The position numbers and the translations under genes are program-made. Below the pieces are notes generated by a model. The model had not been told where the DNA came from. It did no database searches and saw nothing but the letters and a program-made list of their open reading frames with translations. Shown here in pieces: positions 47,761-59,835 of a stretch of 64,000 bases of DNA. Source of the DNA: Cacajao melanocephalus (Eukaryota; Chordata; Mammalia; Primates; Pitheciidae). The stretch lies in the NCBI GenBank assembly GCA_963573385.1, contig CAUYLG010071631.1, positions 1-64,000 of the forward strand, given 5' to 3'. Each line of letters opens with the position of its first letter. Position 1 is the first letter of the stretch.

Positions 47761-48083
47761 GAGGGTATGAGGGTCATAGCCAAGCTGAGTAATCAAGTTT
47801 GTCGTATCCCTTGCCACAGTTTTCTAAAAGCACTAGACATTATAAAACTTGGCTTTTTATTCTGATTTGGGGCACTTCACAACTTTTTGTCTGATTTTTC
47901 TAACCTCAAAGGTAATGATAATGAACTTGAAACTGACTAATTGGAATTGACTAATACTGAAAGAACTGATCTTCATTGCAGCTGCTGCAGAGCTGGTAGA
48001 AGTGATAGAAACATGTGAGACCATGAGAACAATAACTCCTCATCAGTGTGTAGCTACTGGACACTTAGTGGCCAATGCTAGTC
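47761..48083. other. Unique non-genic DNA
   Basis: Nothing recognised between the hairpin and the duplication mosaic. Confidence 0.4.
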
Positions 48084-48115
48084 TCATGGCATTGCATACA
48101 TGTCTAGGACAGCAA
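48084..48115. repeat. Local direct repeat A, copy 1 (32 bp)
   Basis: tcatggcattgcatacatgt followed by ctaggacagcaa. It recurs at 48286-48317 with three changes. It lies immediately left of repeat B copy 1. Confidence 0.93.
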
Positions 48116-48276
48116 TTGCTAAGTCATTTGGTATTTGCATCTTTAATTTCACTAAATGTTTTCTAATTGCTCCTTGAGGAGGTTTTATCAATTAATATTC
48201 TCACTGGCTGTATTTTAGTGTCTCCTTTTTCTCACCACCATCAACAGGTTGTTGTAGAATGTTGGAAGTGAAGCAA
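48115..48276 (-). mobile_element. Local direct repeat B, copy 1 (old L1M, antisense)
   Basis: attgctaagtcatttggtat, aattaatattctcactggct and ctcaccaccatcaacagg. The motif order matches antisense L1M 3' sequence. It is closely similar (about 85%) to 48989-49147 and shares details with it that are not in the L1 consensus I remember. Confidence 0.75.
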
Positions 48277-48285
48277 ATGCAAGCA

Positions 48286-48317
48286 TCATGGCATTGCATA
48301 CATGTCTGGGATGGCAA
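48286..48317. repeat. Local direct repeat A, copy 2
   Basis: tcatggcattgcatacatgt followed by ctgggatggcaa, matching 48084-48115. Confidence 0.93.
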
Positions 48318-48539
48318 CGGAATGCATATTTCTTGAAATAATGTGTTTGCTTTATTTTGAAGAACACCATATTGAAGGATATGTGTGGGGTAAGATGGTG
48401 GTAATTATCAGCATAAAAATTGTTTAAATAATTTTAGTGAATATTGTATTATTTATTAAAATTATTAAAATGCAAACAATACACAATTATACAATCATGA
48501 AAATAAAATTCACTAATAATTTTACCTACCCAAAACTAT
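48318..48539. other. AT-rich spacer
   Basis: Nothing recognised. Confidence 0.4.
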
Positions 48540-49215
48540 TATTTTGAATTCTTAGGTATATTTTGTAGTGCATATGTAAGCTCCCCCACCCCTTTGTTTC
48601 TTCCCTAGTGGTAATTATTACCATAATGCTGGAGCTCATCATTCCCAAGCACCATTTGGTAATTTCTCTTACTATTAACAATATGTAGTATTGTTTTATG
48701 CTTTTAGAACTTACATAAGTTGTATGATAATGTACATGTCCTTCTGCAACCTCTAAACTTTATATTACATTTTAGTTATTTATCCATATTAGTGCATATA
48801 GGCCCAATTTATTTCTCGCTGCTGCTATGGAATATTCCATTGTTTGAAACAATTAAAGTTACTTGTGCAATTTTTGCTAAGAAGGAAATAAGCAGGTCAC
48901 CTAATTTGCTACAACAAACAGTGATGCAGATGCCCAGATGTGTTTCCTTGGGCCAACGTGGGAGCGTTTCTTCAGGACACAACACTGGATTGCTAAGTCA
49001 TAGGGTATTTGCATCTTTAATTTAACTAAATGTCTTCTAACTGGTTCTTGAGGACGTTTTATCATTAATATTTTCACTGGCTGTATTAGTGTCCCCTTTT
49101 TCTCACCACCATCAACAAGTGGTTTTAGAACGTTGGGAGTGATGCAATAACTTATTTTCCTGTTAATTTACATTTTTCTTATTATAAGCGATAGTTAAGA
49201 ATTTTGCACACAAAA
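48540..49215 (-). mobile_element. Old L1M, antisense, containing repeat B copy 2
   Basis: Decayed antisense L1M: catgtccttctgcaacctct, atccatattagtgcatatag, gctgctatggaatattccat and ggattgctaagtcatagggt. Repeat B copy 2 is at 48989-49147. A 101-codon frame at 48720-49025 is incidental. Confidence 0.65.
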
Positions 49216-49239
49216 GTCATGATTCAACTTTTCAGTGCT

Positions 49240-49510
49240 GTTCATTTTAGTGGATGATATCACCATCAATTTGGTTGCACCTGCCAGATGTCTAGAGGTC
49301 ATTCTTGGCCCTGCTATCTCTCTCATTGATCATCAGGCTCTTTTGATTCTTCATCACGTGTATGTTTCATTTCTTTGTACTTATTCACATCTCTGCCAGC
49401 ATCCCGGTCCAACCCACCATCCTTGGTCTATATACAAATGCAGCAGTCTCCCAGCTGGTATCCCACTACCTAGTTTTGTCTCCTTAATTGCATTATCCAT
49501 CTAAACATCA
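49240..49510 (+). mobile_element. L2 fragment, sense
   Basis: cacatctctgccagcatccc, ggtccaacccaccatccttg and tcccagctggtatcccacta fit the L2 segment preceding its 3' UTR. An 89-codon frame here is repeat-derived. Confidence 0.5.
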
Positions 49511-49631
49511 ACTAGGATGATTGCTTTTAGAAGAAATTATGATCCTATGTTATTTTTTAGTTTAGTGGTTGAAATGAGGGGTCACCATAAAAATCTCTCT
49601 TTCTCTGTCTCTCATACATGCACACATGAAT

Positions 49632-49689
49632 GCACACACACACAGACACAGACACACACAGACACACATACACACACACAAACACATAT
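49632..49689. repeat. (CA)n with CAGACA variants
   Basis: acacacacacagacacagac acacacagacacacatacac and so on, about 58 bp. Length variation between individuals is likely. Confidence 0.93.
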
Positions 49690-51282
49690 TTGCCAATAAA
49701 CATAAAATAATAGTTTAGCTTTCTAGGATTTGACTTTATTAATCCTCTTGTTCAAAATTTAGCAGTATTTCTCTATATCAATAAATTATTAACATAAGGA
49801 TTAATGCTTTTGACATAATATTTAAATAAAATGAGATTATTTTCTATAAAATTAAACACAATCACTTAAAAGACTGAAGATTTTCTTTCTAGTTCCTACA
49901 TATTATCTTAATATTACATATTAGCAGCTATTTGCCTTCCAACAAATTAAAGTCTAAGATTACCTAACCAGGATTCTAAACAGCAAACACATTTCTATAA
50001 CTAAAAGTTATAAAATAGTATTTTAGTGATCATCCATTAAAATTTTTCACTTGCCTAACATTCTTCTCAAATCATTATTATCTAAAATTATAATGTGCAG
50101 TTTATCCTTTCACATAATTATCCGTTAAACCTTTGGTCAAACGGTATTTTTCTCCTTATTATAAATTTCTGATCATGAACCCATTAAATGTATTCTGATA
50201 GAACTGCAGAGTGAGATAGTAATTTTCAGTTAAGTTTAGCCAGACTGTTTTGACAATTACTTTTACAAAAGGTTATACTTTACATAATATTTTAGTGCAT
50301 GCTTAGAGTGTTTTAAAAATCATTTTTAAAAAGGTTATAATATTATTTTGTATGTCTAAGTTAATGTATTGCAAGTCGAAAATATTTCCATGCAGACAAT
50401 AAAGTAAGAATATATAACTTTGGTATATAGTGTGTACCATGGATTAAATTATTGCCCATCTAGTTAAACATAGTGCCCAGCTGTTACAATGCTGTATCTA
50501 GAGCAGTGCATTATCTAAGAGATTCTGTGGATTGAAAATGCCAAAGCTATTAATTTGAGATCGTTTGAAATGTTTTGGTTTAGGCTTAGGGATGACCTCT
50601 ATTTAGGAACCTTTAAAATTTTCATTTGACAGTAGTAGCCCTTAGGAAAAACCTCAAGATACTATATTTGATGTCTCTACTATATATTTGCAAGGGAGAA
50701 GATGCTGACTTCTCTGAATTTCTAATCACGCTTATTTGTCAAATAATATTTTTTCTCCTAAGTATCAGCACTGTAGTTGCCCAAATATATGCCAAATTAC
50801 TTCTTGTTCTTTGTTACAAGACCTTCTAACCCAATGAGTCTTAGCACTCTGAAGAGGAGATGATAGGCCACCCATTTTCTGCTGTACCATGCCAATTGCT
50901 GGTGTCCTTCCAGGTTCACATGGATGCTAAAAATGTGCCTTGATCCCCTAAGGAAATGGACAGCTGGTTTATGGACAGCTATTCCTCTTCCTGATGGGAA
51001 GAAATGCATTGCATATTATCTTCTATCACTTAGTAAAAAGTCTTCATGAGCTTACTTGCAGTTGGTTTGTACTTCAGACTATAAACTGTCAGATATAATT
51101 TATCCTTAGTTAAGAGCTAAGGGTTGTGATGTTTATGTTGATTTCACCATACTAAGAAAATTCTCTTAACAAATTACAATCTGTTGATTCAGTCAAGAAG
51201 TATCATTTTGCAATATTATTCTAGAAACTTAATTTTTAAAGAATGATTATTCTAAATATTAGTTCAGTGACAATTTTAAGGT
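49690..51282. other. Unique AT-rich non-genic DNA
   Basis: About 1.6 kb with no repeat recognised. Frames of 67-70 codons without motifs. Confidence 0.4.
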
Positions 51283-51776
51283 TGAATTAGTTTCCTAGGG
51301 CTTTCATAACAAAATACCACAAACAGGGTGCCTAAAATAAGTAAAAATATATTCACTAAGAGTTCTGGGGCCACAAGTCCAAAATTGATGTGTTGGCTAG
51401 AGCTTATTCCTTCTGTAGCCTCTGGGGAAGGATCTTTCCTTGTATAGTTTAGCTTCTGATAGTCTCGGGCATTCCTATGGGGTTTGTGGCAGCATAACTC
51501 CAAACTCTGATTCTGTCTTAACATGGCTTTCTCCTGTGTGTGTGTGTGTGTCTTCACATAGTTCTCTCTCTCTCTTTCTGTGTATGTGTGTGTCCAAATT
51601 TCTCTCTTATAAAAGGACATCAGTTATAGCAGGTTGGGGGTCCACCCTACTATAGTGTGAACTCCTCTTAACCAATTATATCTGCAATGACCCTTTTCCC
51701 AAATGATATCACATTCTGAGGACTGGGAGTTAGGATTTCAACAAATCCTTTTGGGGGACACAATGCAACCATAACA
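51283..51776 (-). mobile_element. MaLR/MLT1-related LTR, antisense
   Basis: tgaattagtttcctagggct, taacaaaataccacaaacag, ttgtggcagcataactccaa, tgtgtccaaatttctctct and taggatttcaacaaatcctt, ending gcaaccataaca. The internal (TG)n and (TC)n runs at 51536-51595 grew from the family's own tgtgtctgtgt region. A 114-codon minus-strand frame overlaps the LTR and is incidental. Confidence 0.85.
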
Positions 51777-52159
51777 GATGGTTATCTAAAAATATTAAAT
51801 ATTGATTGTTAATTGCTGGGTATAGGCATATGGGAGGTCTATTATAAAGCAACTTTCATGAAGGGTGGAAATGAAATTGTTTATATTTGTAAACTGGAAA
51901 TTCATAATGTGTGAAAATGTTTGCTCAATTTAACTAAGTAATTGTGTTTTATACACAATCTGCAAGTGAAGTCATGGTATTCCTCATCTCAGTCAGGAAA
52001 ACACACCTGTAAAATTACTCTCACTCCACGGTCAGCTAGCCCTGATTCCTCAATAATTTGTTGCTTACAATATTTCTTAATTTGTTAAGATGAAAGATGG
52101 GAATCCACATCACAGTATTATTGTCATGTATAGAATATTCTGCAGGTTAAAAGTAGAAT
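51777..52159. other. Unique non-genic DNA
   Basis: Nothing recognised. Confidence 0.4.
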
Positions 52160-52345
52160 TCTGGGGATAGGCTGCGTAACTTGGAATTCAGGCTCTGTCA
52201 CTTACCAGTAATTCAGCCCTGGGCAATTTACTTAGCTTCAGTCTGCCGTCATTTCTTTACCTATACAACAAGGATAAACATATTAACTATGTGGTGTGGT
52301 CGTATTGAAATAAGGCAAATCTTCTAAAGTATGCACAAAAGAGTC
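52160..52345 (+). mobile_element. MIR, sense
   Basis: ttcaggctctgtcacttacc, agccctgggcaatttactta, cttcagtctgccgtcatttc and tacctatacaacaaggataa match the MIR core. Confidence 0.75.
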
Positions 52346-52499
52346 TGATAGATAAAAATGTCTTATACATATTTTGTTCTAGTTATTGTTAAAATATTCA
52401 TTATTCTTTGATATATAAAATAATTATCTTTTAGACACATAACACATCAATTAATAATACTTACAAAGAAACCTAGAAGAATATAAATGCAGTGTATGT

Positions 52500-53071
52500 A
52501 ATTCTTCACCCATCCATGCTTGCTCCAGTTGGAATTGCTGATAGTTTGGGAATCTTCCAGATGTTCTTGTTCTATATATTATATATCTTTTGAGAATATA
52601 TAGCATAGTTTACTGAATATAGTAATTCCTTTATTGAGATGGGACCATACTCTTTTAACTTACTTTCATACCCTCTCACAACCACCACTCAAGATCAATG
52701 ACAGTACATTTTTATAAAATTCTGACATATTAGTCTACAATATGAAATTAGCAGTGTATTTAGAATTTCCTTTTTTATGGGTACATGGGTGGCTTCCACA
52801 TTTACATGTAAATCAATTATAAGAACCTTTTCATGTACATAAACACATGTTTAACTAGGATAAATTTCTGAAAGCAAATTTCTGAATTAAAATTATATGA
52901 TTTTTAATTTTGCAGATACTCTTATACTGGCCTCTATTCATTTTTCTTTTATTTATTTTTTTAATTTATTGTGTATAATTACATTAAAAGACAGTTTTTG
53001 CAGTGTCTGGTAATATTCATTTCCAAACAACCTCACAGCAACTTGATATCCAAATTTTAATATATGAAAAT
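52500..53071 (-). mobile_element. Decayed L1M, antisense, left part
   Basis: tacatgggtggcttccacat, aaccttttcatgtacataaa and aactaggataaatttctga match antisense L1M. It is interrupted by a younger L1 at 53072 and continues beyond 53862. Confidence 0.55.
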
Positions 53072-53862
53072 ATGTTTTATAATCCTTTGGGTATATACCC
53101 AGTAATGGGATTGCTGGTCAAATGGTATTTCTGTTTCTAGATCCTTGAGGAATCACTACATTGTCTTCCACAATGGTTGAACTGATTTACACCCCCACCA
53201 ACAGAGTAAAAGCGTTCCTATTTCTCTACATCCTCTCCAGCATCTGTTGTTTGCTGACTTTTTAATAATCACCATTCTAACTGGTGTGAGATGGTATCTC
53301 AGTGTGGTTTTGATTTGTATTTCTTTAATGAGCAGTGATGATGAGCTTTTTTTCATATGTTTGTTGGCCACGTAAATGTCCTCTTTACTATAAAGACATA
53401 TGAACACATATGTTTATTGCAGCACTATTCACAATAGCAAAGACTTGGAACCAACCCAAATGCCCATCAATAATAGACTGGATAAAGAAAATGTGGCACA
53501 TATACACCATGGAATTCTATGCTGCCATAAAAAAATGAGTTCATGTCCTTTGCAGGGACATGAATAAAGCTGGAAACCATCATTCTCAGCAAACTAACAT
53601 AGGAACAGAAAACCAAACTCTGCATGTTCTCACTCATAAGTGGAAGTTGAACAATGAGAACACATGGACACAGGGAGGGGAATATCACACACTGGGGGCC
53701 AGTTGGAGAGAGGGCCTAGGGGAGGGATAGTATTAGGAGAAATACCTAATGTAGATAACAGGATGATGAGTGCTGAAAACCACCATGGCACTTGTATACT
53801 TATGTGACAAACCTGCACGTTCTGCACCTGTATCCTGGAACTTAAAGTGTAATTAAAAAACT
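53072..53862 (+). mobile_element. Young L1 with 5' inversion (twin-primed)
   Basis: 53072-53396 is L1 antisense (cctttgggtatatacccagt, ccattctaactggtgtgaga). 53397-53862 is L1 sense (gacttggaaccaacccaaat, gcaaactaacataggaacag, gcacgttctgcacctgtatc) with the 3' end. In L1 coordinates the inverted part stops at ggattataaaacat and the sense part starts at actataaagaca, so only a few bases are lost at the joint. This is the expected product of twin priming at integration. Preservation suggests a primate L1PA subfamily. No complete ORF. Confidence 0.93.
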
Positions 53863-54345
53863 ATAACAAATTTTTTATTTTATATTACTATAAATATTAA
53901 TAATGTTGAAAATAATTTTCTACTTTAGTCATTGCATTTTTTTGTTAATTGCCTGATCAAAGTATTTGCTAATGTTTCTTATTGAATTCTTTCTCTCTCT
54001 CTCTGATTGATTTGTAGATTTTTGTGGACTTTCATTATTTTCTCTGGAACAGATATTACTCTTAGTTTTATTCTGTAAACTATTATTTTTTATTATATCT
54101 TATTTTATAGGTCTATTTTAATTAATATGTGAATATATTGCTGATTTTCACTTTTACACAAATTTCCCAAAACTAATTATCACTAACATATTTTTGTATA
54201 CTTTAATTTTTTAAAAAAATTCATTTACACTTGTAAATCTTTAATCCACTTGAAAATGACCTTTGGAGGTTTTGAGCTACTACTATGATATATATTTTAA
54301 GACAGTGTTGTTTAAACACTGTTTAGTGAATAATCCACTTGTTAT
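53863..54345 (-). mobile_element. Decayed L1M, antisense, right part
   Basis: ttgcctgatcaaagtatttg, ctgattgatttgtagatttt and aatctttaatccacttgaaa are antisense L1M ORF2, continuing from the left part. Confidence 0.55.
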
Positions 54346-54879
54346 TTGTTACATAGAAATACACAACATTTTAAATAGATATGTCATATTTCTAAATTGT
54401 GTCTTAGTTTTACTCAATATATCCACCCAGTGAAGGAGACATAGAACTTAATAAAAGTTACATTCTTTTGTATCCATATATTTTCTCCTCTTTCTTTCTG
54501 CTTTGATGTTATTTATATGAAATAAATAATTCTAAATAGATTATTTTTTCACAAATATCTTTTATATGATTCAACAATTATATAATTATTTGAAAATCTG
54601 TGCTTGTTGAATTCAAATTTATCAGCTTGTTTTCATTTCCTTCTTACTAGGGTTAAAACCAATAGAAATTTTTTAGAGGTAATCTAGGAGCAATAAATAC
54701 ATCTTAGTCCTTGCATTCAAGAAAAAGTTTATTTTATTTTCATATTTGAATTATCATTTATCTATGAACATAATTATGTGTTCCAATTTCTAGCATAGAT
54801 CAATTTAATATGTAAACTAACTTTCTCCAGTATATGTAACAGAATGTGTATGCCCTTCAATATACATAAAGTTAATATA
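54346..54879. other. AT-rich non-genic DNA
   Basis: No repeat confidently recognised. Confidence 0.4.
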
Positions 54880-55490
54880 TATCAGACAAGTTAGTTCAGT
54901 TAAGACAAAGGCGATGCCTTATTCAATAAATATTGCTAACAGAAAAGACTTATCTCTCAAAGCGGATGAAATTGTATCTATTTTATAACATAAAAAAACA
55001 AAGTCCAAATAAATTGAACATTTAAATGTAGCTTATAAGGTAATACAAATCTTAGCTGAAAAATTTAAAAAACATATATTTTAAACTAGGGATTATTGAA
55101 ATTTCTTAATTATAAAAGGAAATATGAACTCTATAAAATATAAAATTAAATAATAAATTTAAAATTAAACTTAAGTTATGTGATAAAAGATTCCATAAAA
55201 TCAATAAAGATAAGTAGATTGAAAATACATTTGAAATAGTTGTTGATAATAATTTAAGGACTACAATATACAAAGATCTCATACAATTGGACTAACAACT
55301 AAGAAAGGAAATGGGCAAAGGATAGACGAAAGATAGGAATAGATAGCTCAGAGAAAAGGAAATCCAAGTGGACAATAAGTATTTGAAAACTTATTTTCAT
55401 ATGAGACTTTATGAAATCAATAAAAAGCTTTGTAGAAACATACCAAAAAATAAGGGAACTATAGCTGTAAACTGAATCTGAAGCAAAGTT
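54880..55490 (+). mobile_element. Decayed L1M ORF2, sense
   Basis: acaatatacaaagatctcat acaattgg and ggaaatgggcaaaggataga follow the L1 ORF2 3' order. AT-rich and heavily mutated. Confidence 0.5.
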
Positions 55491-55614
55491 CAATGCTTTT
55501 TTGGGCCCATATTAATACTCAGTTAAATTGAATTGCTTATCCCTTTACCCAATCTACTTGAGAAATGAAAGAAGGAATCCTCTGAAAACAAATATTATCT
55601 TGCGCTTTATAATC

Positions 55615-55700
55615 ACTTTATAAACCATGTCCAGCATACAACAAAAATTTACTAGACATATGAAAAGACAGAAAAATGTGACCCATAATCAAAAGAAAAT
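55615..55700 (+). mobile_element. Possible L1M 5'-region fragment
   Basis: catacaacaaaaatttacta gacatatgaaaag and aaaatgtgacccataatc resemble an L1M ORF1-region segment. Weak. Confidence 0.35.
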
Positions 55701-55739
55701 AGCATAGCTTAAGGAATATAAAAGGGTTTACATTCAAAG

Positions 55740-56620
55740 ATTTAAAAAGTCAACAAATAATAGATGTTGGAGAGCATGCAGAGAAAAAGGGGCACTTACA
55801 CAATGTTGATGGGAATGTAAATTAGTACAGTCACTCTAGAACATGGCATGGAGATTCCTCAAGGAACTAAAAATAGAATTGCCATTTAATCCAGCAATCC
55901 CACTACTGAGTATCTACCCAATGTAAAAGACATAATCATATCAAAAATATATCTGCACTCATATATTTACATCAGCATTATTCACAATAGCCAAAATATG
56001 GAATCAACCTATTATAATATACATAAAACACACACACATAAACACATGTATATACACACATATATGTATACATACTTATATGCATACATGTGTAGGTACA
56101 TATATGAATATGCATATGTACACACATATATATGTAAGCATATAAACAGCTATACATGTATAAGCATATATAACTATACATATATAAGTATATATACAAC
56201 TATACATACATATATATATATATATAAAAAGTAGAATACTACTCAGCCATAAAAAGAATGAAATCCTATCTTTTGCAGTAATATAGATAGAACTGGAGGC
56301 AATTATCTTAAGTGAAGTAACTAAGAAACAAAAAATCAAATACAGTATGTTCTCACTTATAAATGGGAGCGAAATAATATGTACACATGGACATAGAGAA
56401 TGGAATAATAGATATTAGAGATGTGGAAAGGTGAGAGGTGGGAGGATAGTGAAGGGTGAAAAATTACCTTATGGGTACAATGTATACTATCTGGTTGGTA
56501 GTTATACAAAAAGCCCAGTCTTCATCACTAGACAATATATTCATGTAACAAAACTTCCTGTGTAACCCCTATATGTTCAGAATTTCACCTATATAATACA
56601 AATACATATATATATATATA
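55740..56620 (+). mobile_element. L1 (L1MA-like) 3' end with microsatellite expansion
   Basis: Sense L1: gttgatgggaatgtaaatta, ccagcaatcccactactgag, cacaatagccaaaatatgga atcaacc. The L1 is then interrupted by repeats (56020-56228) and resumes at tactactcagccataaaaag, ttctcacttataaatgggag and a decayed 3' end. The L1 sequence on both sides is collinear. Confidence 0.9.
56020..56228. repeat. TA/CA/CATA microsatellite grown inside L1
   Basis: Alternating purine-pyrimidine sequence with (CA)n, CATATA and TACATA units. It stands where L1 normally has a short tatatatacaca motif. It generates 73-87-codon Tyr/Ile/Cys-rich frames that are artefacts. Confidence 0.9.
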
Positions 56621-56640
56621 TACATGTATATAATCAAAGA
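56585..56640. repeat. (TA)n at L1 3' tail
   Basis: tacatatatatatatatata cat follows the eroded L1 3' end. Confidence 0.8.
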
Positions 56641-56774
56641 GAATATTCAACAAAAAAGGATGGTTGAGTCTGTAATGAACATGTACAGACATTTTTCTTG
56701 TCATTATTCCCTAAACTATACAATTCCCTATGCAATGTATTATTCCCTAGAGAATTCCTTAAACAAATATTTCT

Positions 56775-56872
56775 GAGGAATTTACATTGTATTAGGTATT
56801 AATATAATATTTATAATATATTTATAATATATAATATTTATAATATAATGACTAATAATATGGTATTGAGTA
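56775..56872. repeat. AT-rich (TATAATATT)n-like tract
   Basis: Degenerate repeats of tataatat and tttataat. Confidence 0.75.
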
Positions 56873-56966
56873 TACCAACTAGATTACTTATAATACTTAA
56901 TACAATTAGTAAAAAGTATTAGTACCAACGAGATTACTTATACTACTTAATACAATTAGTAAAAAG
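56873..56966. repeat. 50-bp-period tandem duplication
   Basis: Copies of 44 bp at 56873-56916 and 56923-56966 (taccaac(t/g)agattactta ... acaattagtaaaaag) with two mismatches, offset by 50 bp. Confidence 0.95.
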
Positions 56967-56999
56967 AGAATGTGTGGGGGTTATATGCAAATATTATGT

Positions 57000-57095
57000 C
57001 ATTTTATATAAACTTGAGCATCAGTGGGTTTATGCATCTGTGGAAGGTCCTAGAAAATCCCCTATGGTACTGAGGGACAACTCTACTTACAACTG
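57000..57095 (+). mobile_element. Tigger-like DNA transposon end
   Basis: tatataaacttgagcatcag, aaggtcctagaaaatcccct and actgagggacaactcta match the right end of the same group as 40163-40417. Confidence 0.6.
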
Positions 57096-57395
57096 GGGAT
57101 TTTACTTCACTAATGCAGAATTTTTAGCAGAGCACTGATGCCCGTTAGAGAAAGATTGATTAGTGCTCCCTGGGACACCAATTTTTGGAACAGGTCATTC
57201 CCAGGCAAGAAGGGTCGAATAATTTTTATAGTTAGACACTTGTTGTAGCAGAGAAATGCAGTTTTTTAAAAAAATGCAGGTTAGACCCTAGTTAAACATA
57301 CAATGTATCAAATACCTTAATATTAGGTGAGTTAATAAATAAAATTTCAGCACATGGTAATAATTCAGGAAACTTTTTTTGACTTTTATCTAGAA

Positions 57396-57545
57396 ATGAT
57401 GTTTCTCAAGCCAGGGCAATATTGCCTTCTAGGGCACATTTGGCAATCAATGACTGGATACATTTGATTTGTATATAACTGGGAACTAGCAGTGCCTTCC
57501 ATCCTTGGTGGAAGCCAAGGATGATATTGTTTCCTTAACTTAAAA
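57396..57545. mobile_element. MER20-like hAT element
   Basis: gtttctcaagccagggcaat, tctagggcacatttggcaat and aactgggaactagcagtgcc follow MER20. Diverged. Confidence 0.6.
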
Positions 57546-58369
57546 AATCCACAGTTAAACACAAATTGTCTGAAGTTTTATTCTTTTTAATGAAACTGTT
57601 TTTGAGATCCTAGTGTTCACTAGTAACCTTTCTGAATTTGTAATCACCATACCAAAATACCCTTAACATTTAGATAAAATATTCAGTAACTGCTTAATGG
57701 TGACTGCACTCGTACTTATGTTTTTGACTCTGATTCATCATTTCCTGATCAGCAGTTTTTAACATAATTGAAGTACCAACATTCCTTTGAGTTTCATGTT
57801 AATTAATAATATGGTTCTGGTCTTTGAAAAATGTGCATGTCTGTAATCTCCTTTGACTTTCTATAATATTACTGGAAGTTTCTAGTGACTAAACTCAAGT
57901 ACACTAAATCATTTAGACTTCTAAACTGATGTCCTAAACCCCAAACACTGATTGAGATTAATACAATTTAATCATTTAATTGAGTCAGACACACAAGATC
58001 TAAAATGTGAGCATATATAGAAAAATAGGTTATTTCTAAATAATGAATAAATCGTACTCTAAAATTTTACATTTACTAATTTGGACTAAGAATGCCTCTT
58101 GTCAGGGAAATCATTTTGGAAATGAAGGTGAGATTTTTGTGCTCGCTTAAAATAAATATTTATGGCATAAAACACATTGTCTTTACATTTTGAAATAGTC
58201 CAGTCATGTTCAGAGGTCTAAATCCTTACTTTGCTAAGCACTGTACCGCTAGATTTTGGTAAAACTTTGTTTTAATCTAAGTGATAAATAATTGGCCATA
58301 AAAATATTGTAATGTGGTAAATTAGGAGGAATATCTTGAAAAAAAGTATTCATGTTATATCAGTTTGGA
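57546..58369. other. Unique AT-rich non-genic DNA
   Basis: Nothing recognised. Confidence 0.4.
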
Positions 58370-58760
58370 ATTGTGATCCAAATTACAGCTGTTGAGGCAG
58401 AAATAATTTGATAAAGGTTTATTGGAAGCCAAATGTGAGGACTGACCTGGGAAGACACACCAACAAAGAAGTTTCCAGAATCTGTTTCAAGTTGGAAGGT
58501 GTGTATAGGAAACTTTAGGAGAGGGCGGAGAGGCTTCATACCAGAGTTGTCCCTTCTCATTGGAGAGTGTGATACAGAGGTTATAATCATTGTATACAGA
58601 TTGCAACATACAGCTAAAATGTCTACCTGCAAGACAATCCGTAAAACTTCATGTTTCGGAAATAAATCAGAGTCCTTCTCAGTGTCATTAGGTTATGCAT
58701 TAATCAGTACATCAACAATTTGAGGAACTCACAGTAAGATTCTTTACTCAGGGACAGAAT
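58370..58760 (-). mobile_element. Possible LTR fragment, antisense
   Basis: The reverse complement contains gcttccaataaacctttatc, an AATAAA in an LTR-like setting, and the plus strand has aactttaggagagggcgg, unusually GC-rich for the area. It could be an ERV LTR I cannot name. A 90-codon minus-strand frame overlaps it. Confidence 0.3.
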
Positions 58761-59500
58761 GTCACCACGAATCACAAGTCTGTCACATAGCCATGTATTT
58801 TGTTATTTTGGACGCCTGTTTACTTTTAAAGTAAATTGTCCAGTGTGACCTGACACTGTGACTTAAGTTATCAGAATATAGACCTACAGTGACAAGATGG
58901 AAAGAGAGACAGTTATTTTAAAGAGGAAGGCTATAAGAAAATGAGAATGTGGACAGCTCTCAGGAGATTGATGCACCAAGTATGATCACTGTTTTTACCG
59001 TTGTGAAATTAATGGTTAGAAAATAATCACTCTGGAAATTCTGGGTGCTTCATAAACAGGCAACAGGTAACAATAAGATCCAGAGACTATTTGATACTAC
59101 AAGCTGTGAATTTAGAAGAAAACATGTTTAGGTTTAGGTATTAAGTATTATAATAATATACATTAGTTTAATATTTGCTCATTGGGCTTAATATTCATTG
59201 CAGTGGAAAGTGTAGCATTGAATGTATATGTAGTAAATGGTGGATCTTTAAAATTTCTGTTAGCCAACTCTGTAATCCTGTGCTTCTGTGGATCTAATTA
59301 TTTATTTTATATTTGACCTATATTTGAAATATATATTAATATATATAGGTTAGTACATTATCTTTAATAGATGTTTTCTTTTACATTCAATCAAATGTTG
59401 AACTCAGTATACTGCTCACTCACAGAAAAACATGGCTTCCACAGGTTCCTCACTGCAGAGAAGCTGAAGCTTATAGTGGAGTTCTCAGTCAAACTTTAAA
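58761..59500. other. Unique non-genic DNA
   Basis: Nothing recognised. Confidence 0.4.
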
Positions 59501-59512
59501 AAATTTAGAAGA

Positions 59513-59827
<315 letters not shown>

Positions 59828-59835
59828 TTAGAAGA

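Noticed and set aside
48115..49147. Two L1M pieces as independent insertions
   Set aside because: Shared private sequence details favour a local duplication, so it is reported as a mosaic. Independent insertion is not fully excluded.
51276..51620. 114-codon minus-strand frame
   Set aside because: It overlaps an antisense LTR and its TG/TC runs (THTYTERERE-type residues), so it is a repeat artefact.
55978..56339. Tyr/Ile/Cys-rich open frames on both strands
   Set aside because: They are translations of a TA/CA microsatellite inside an L1 and have no coding meaning.
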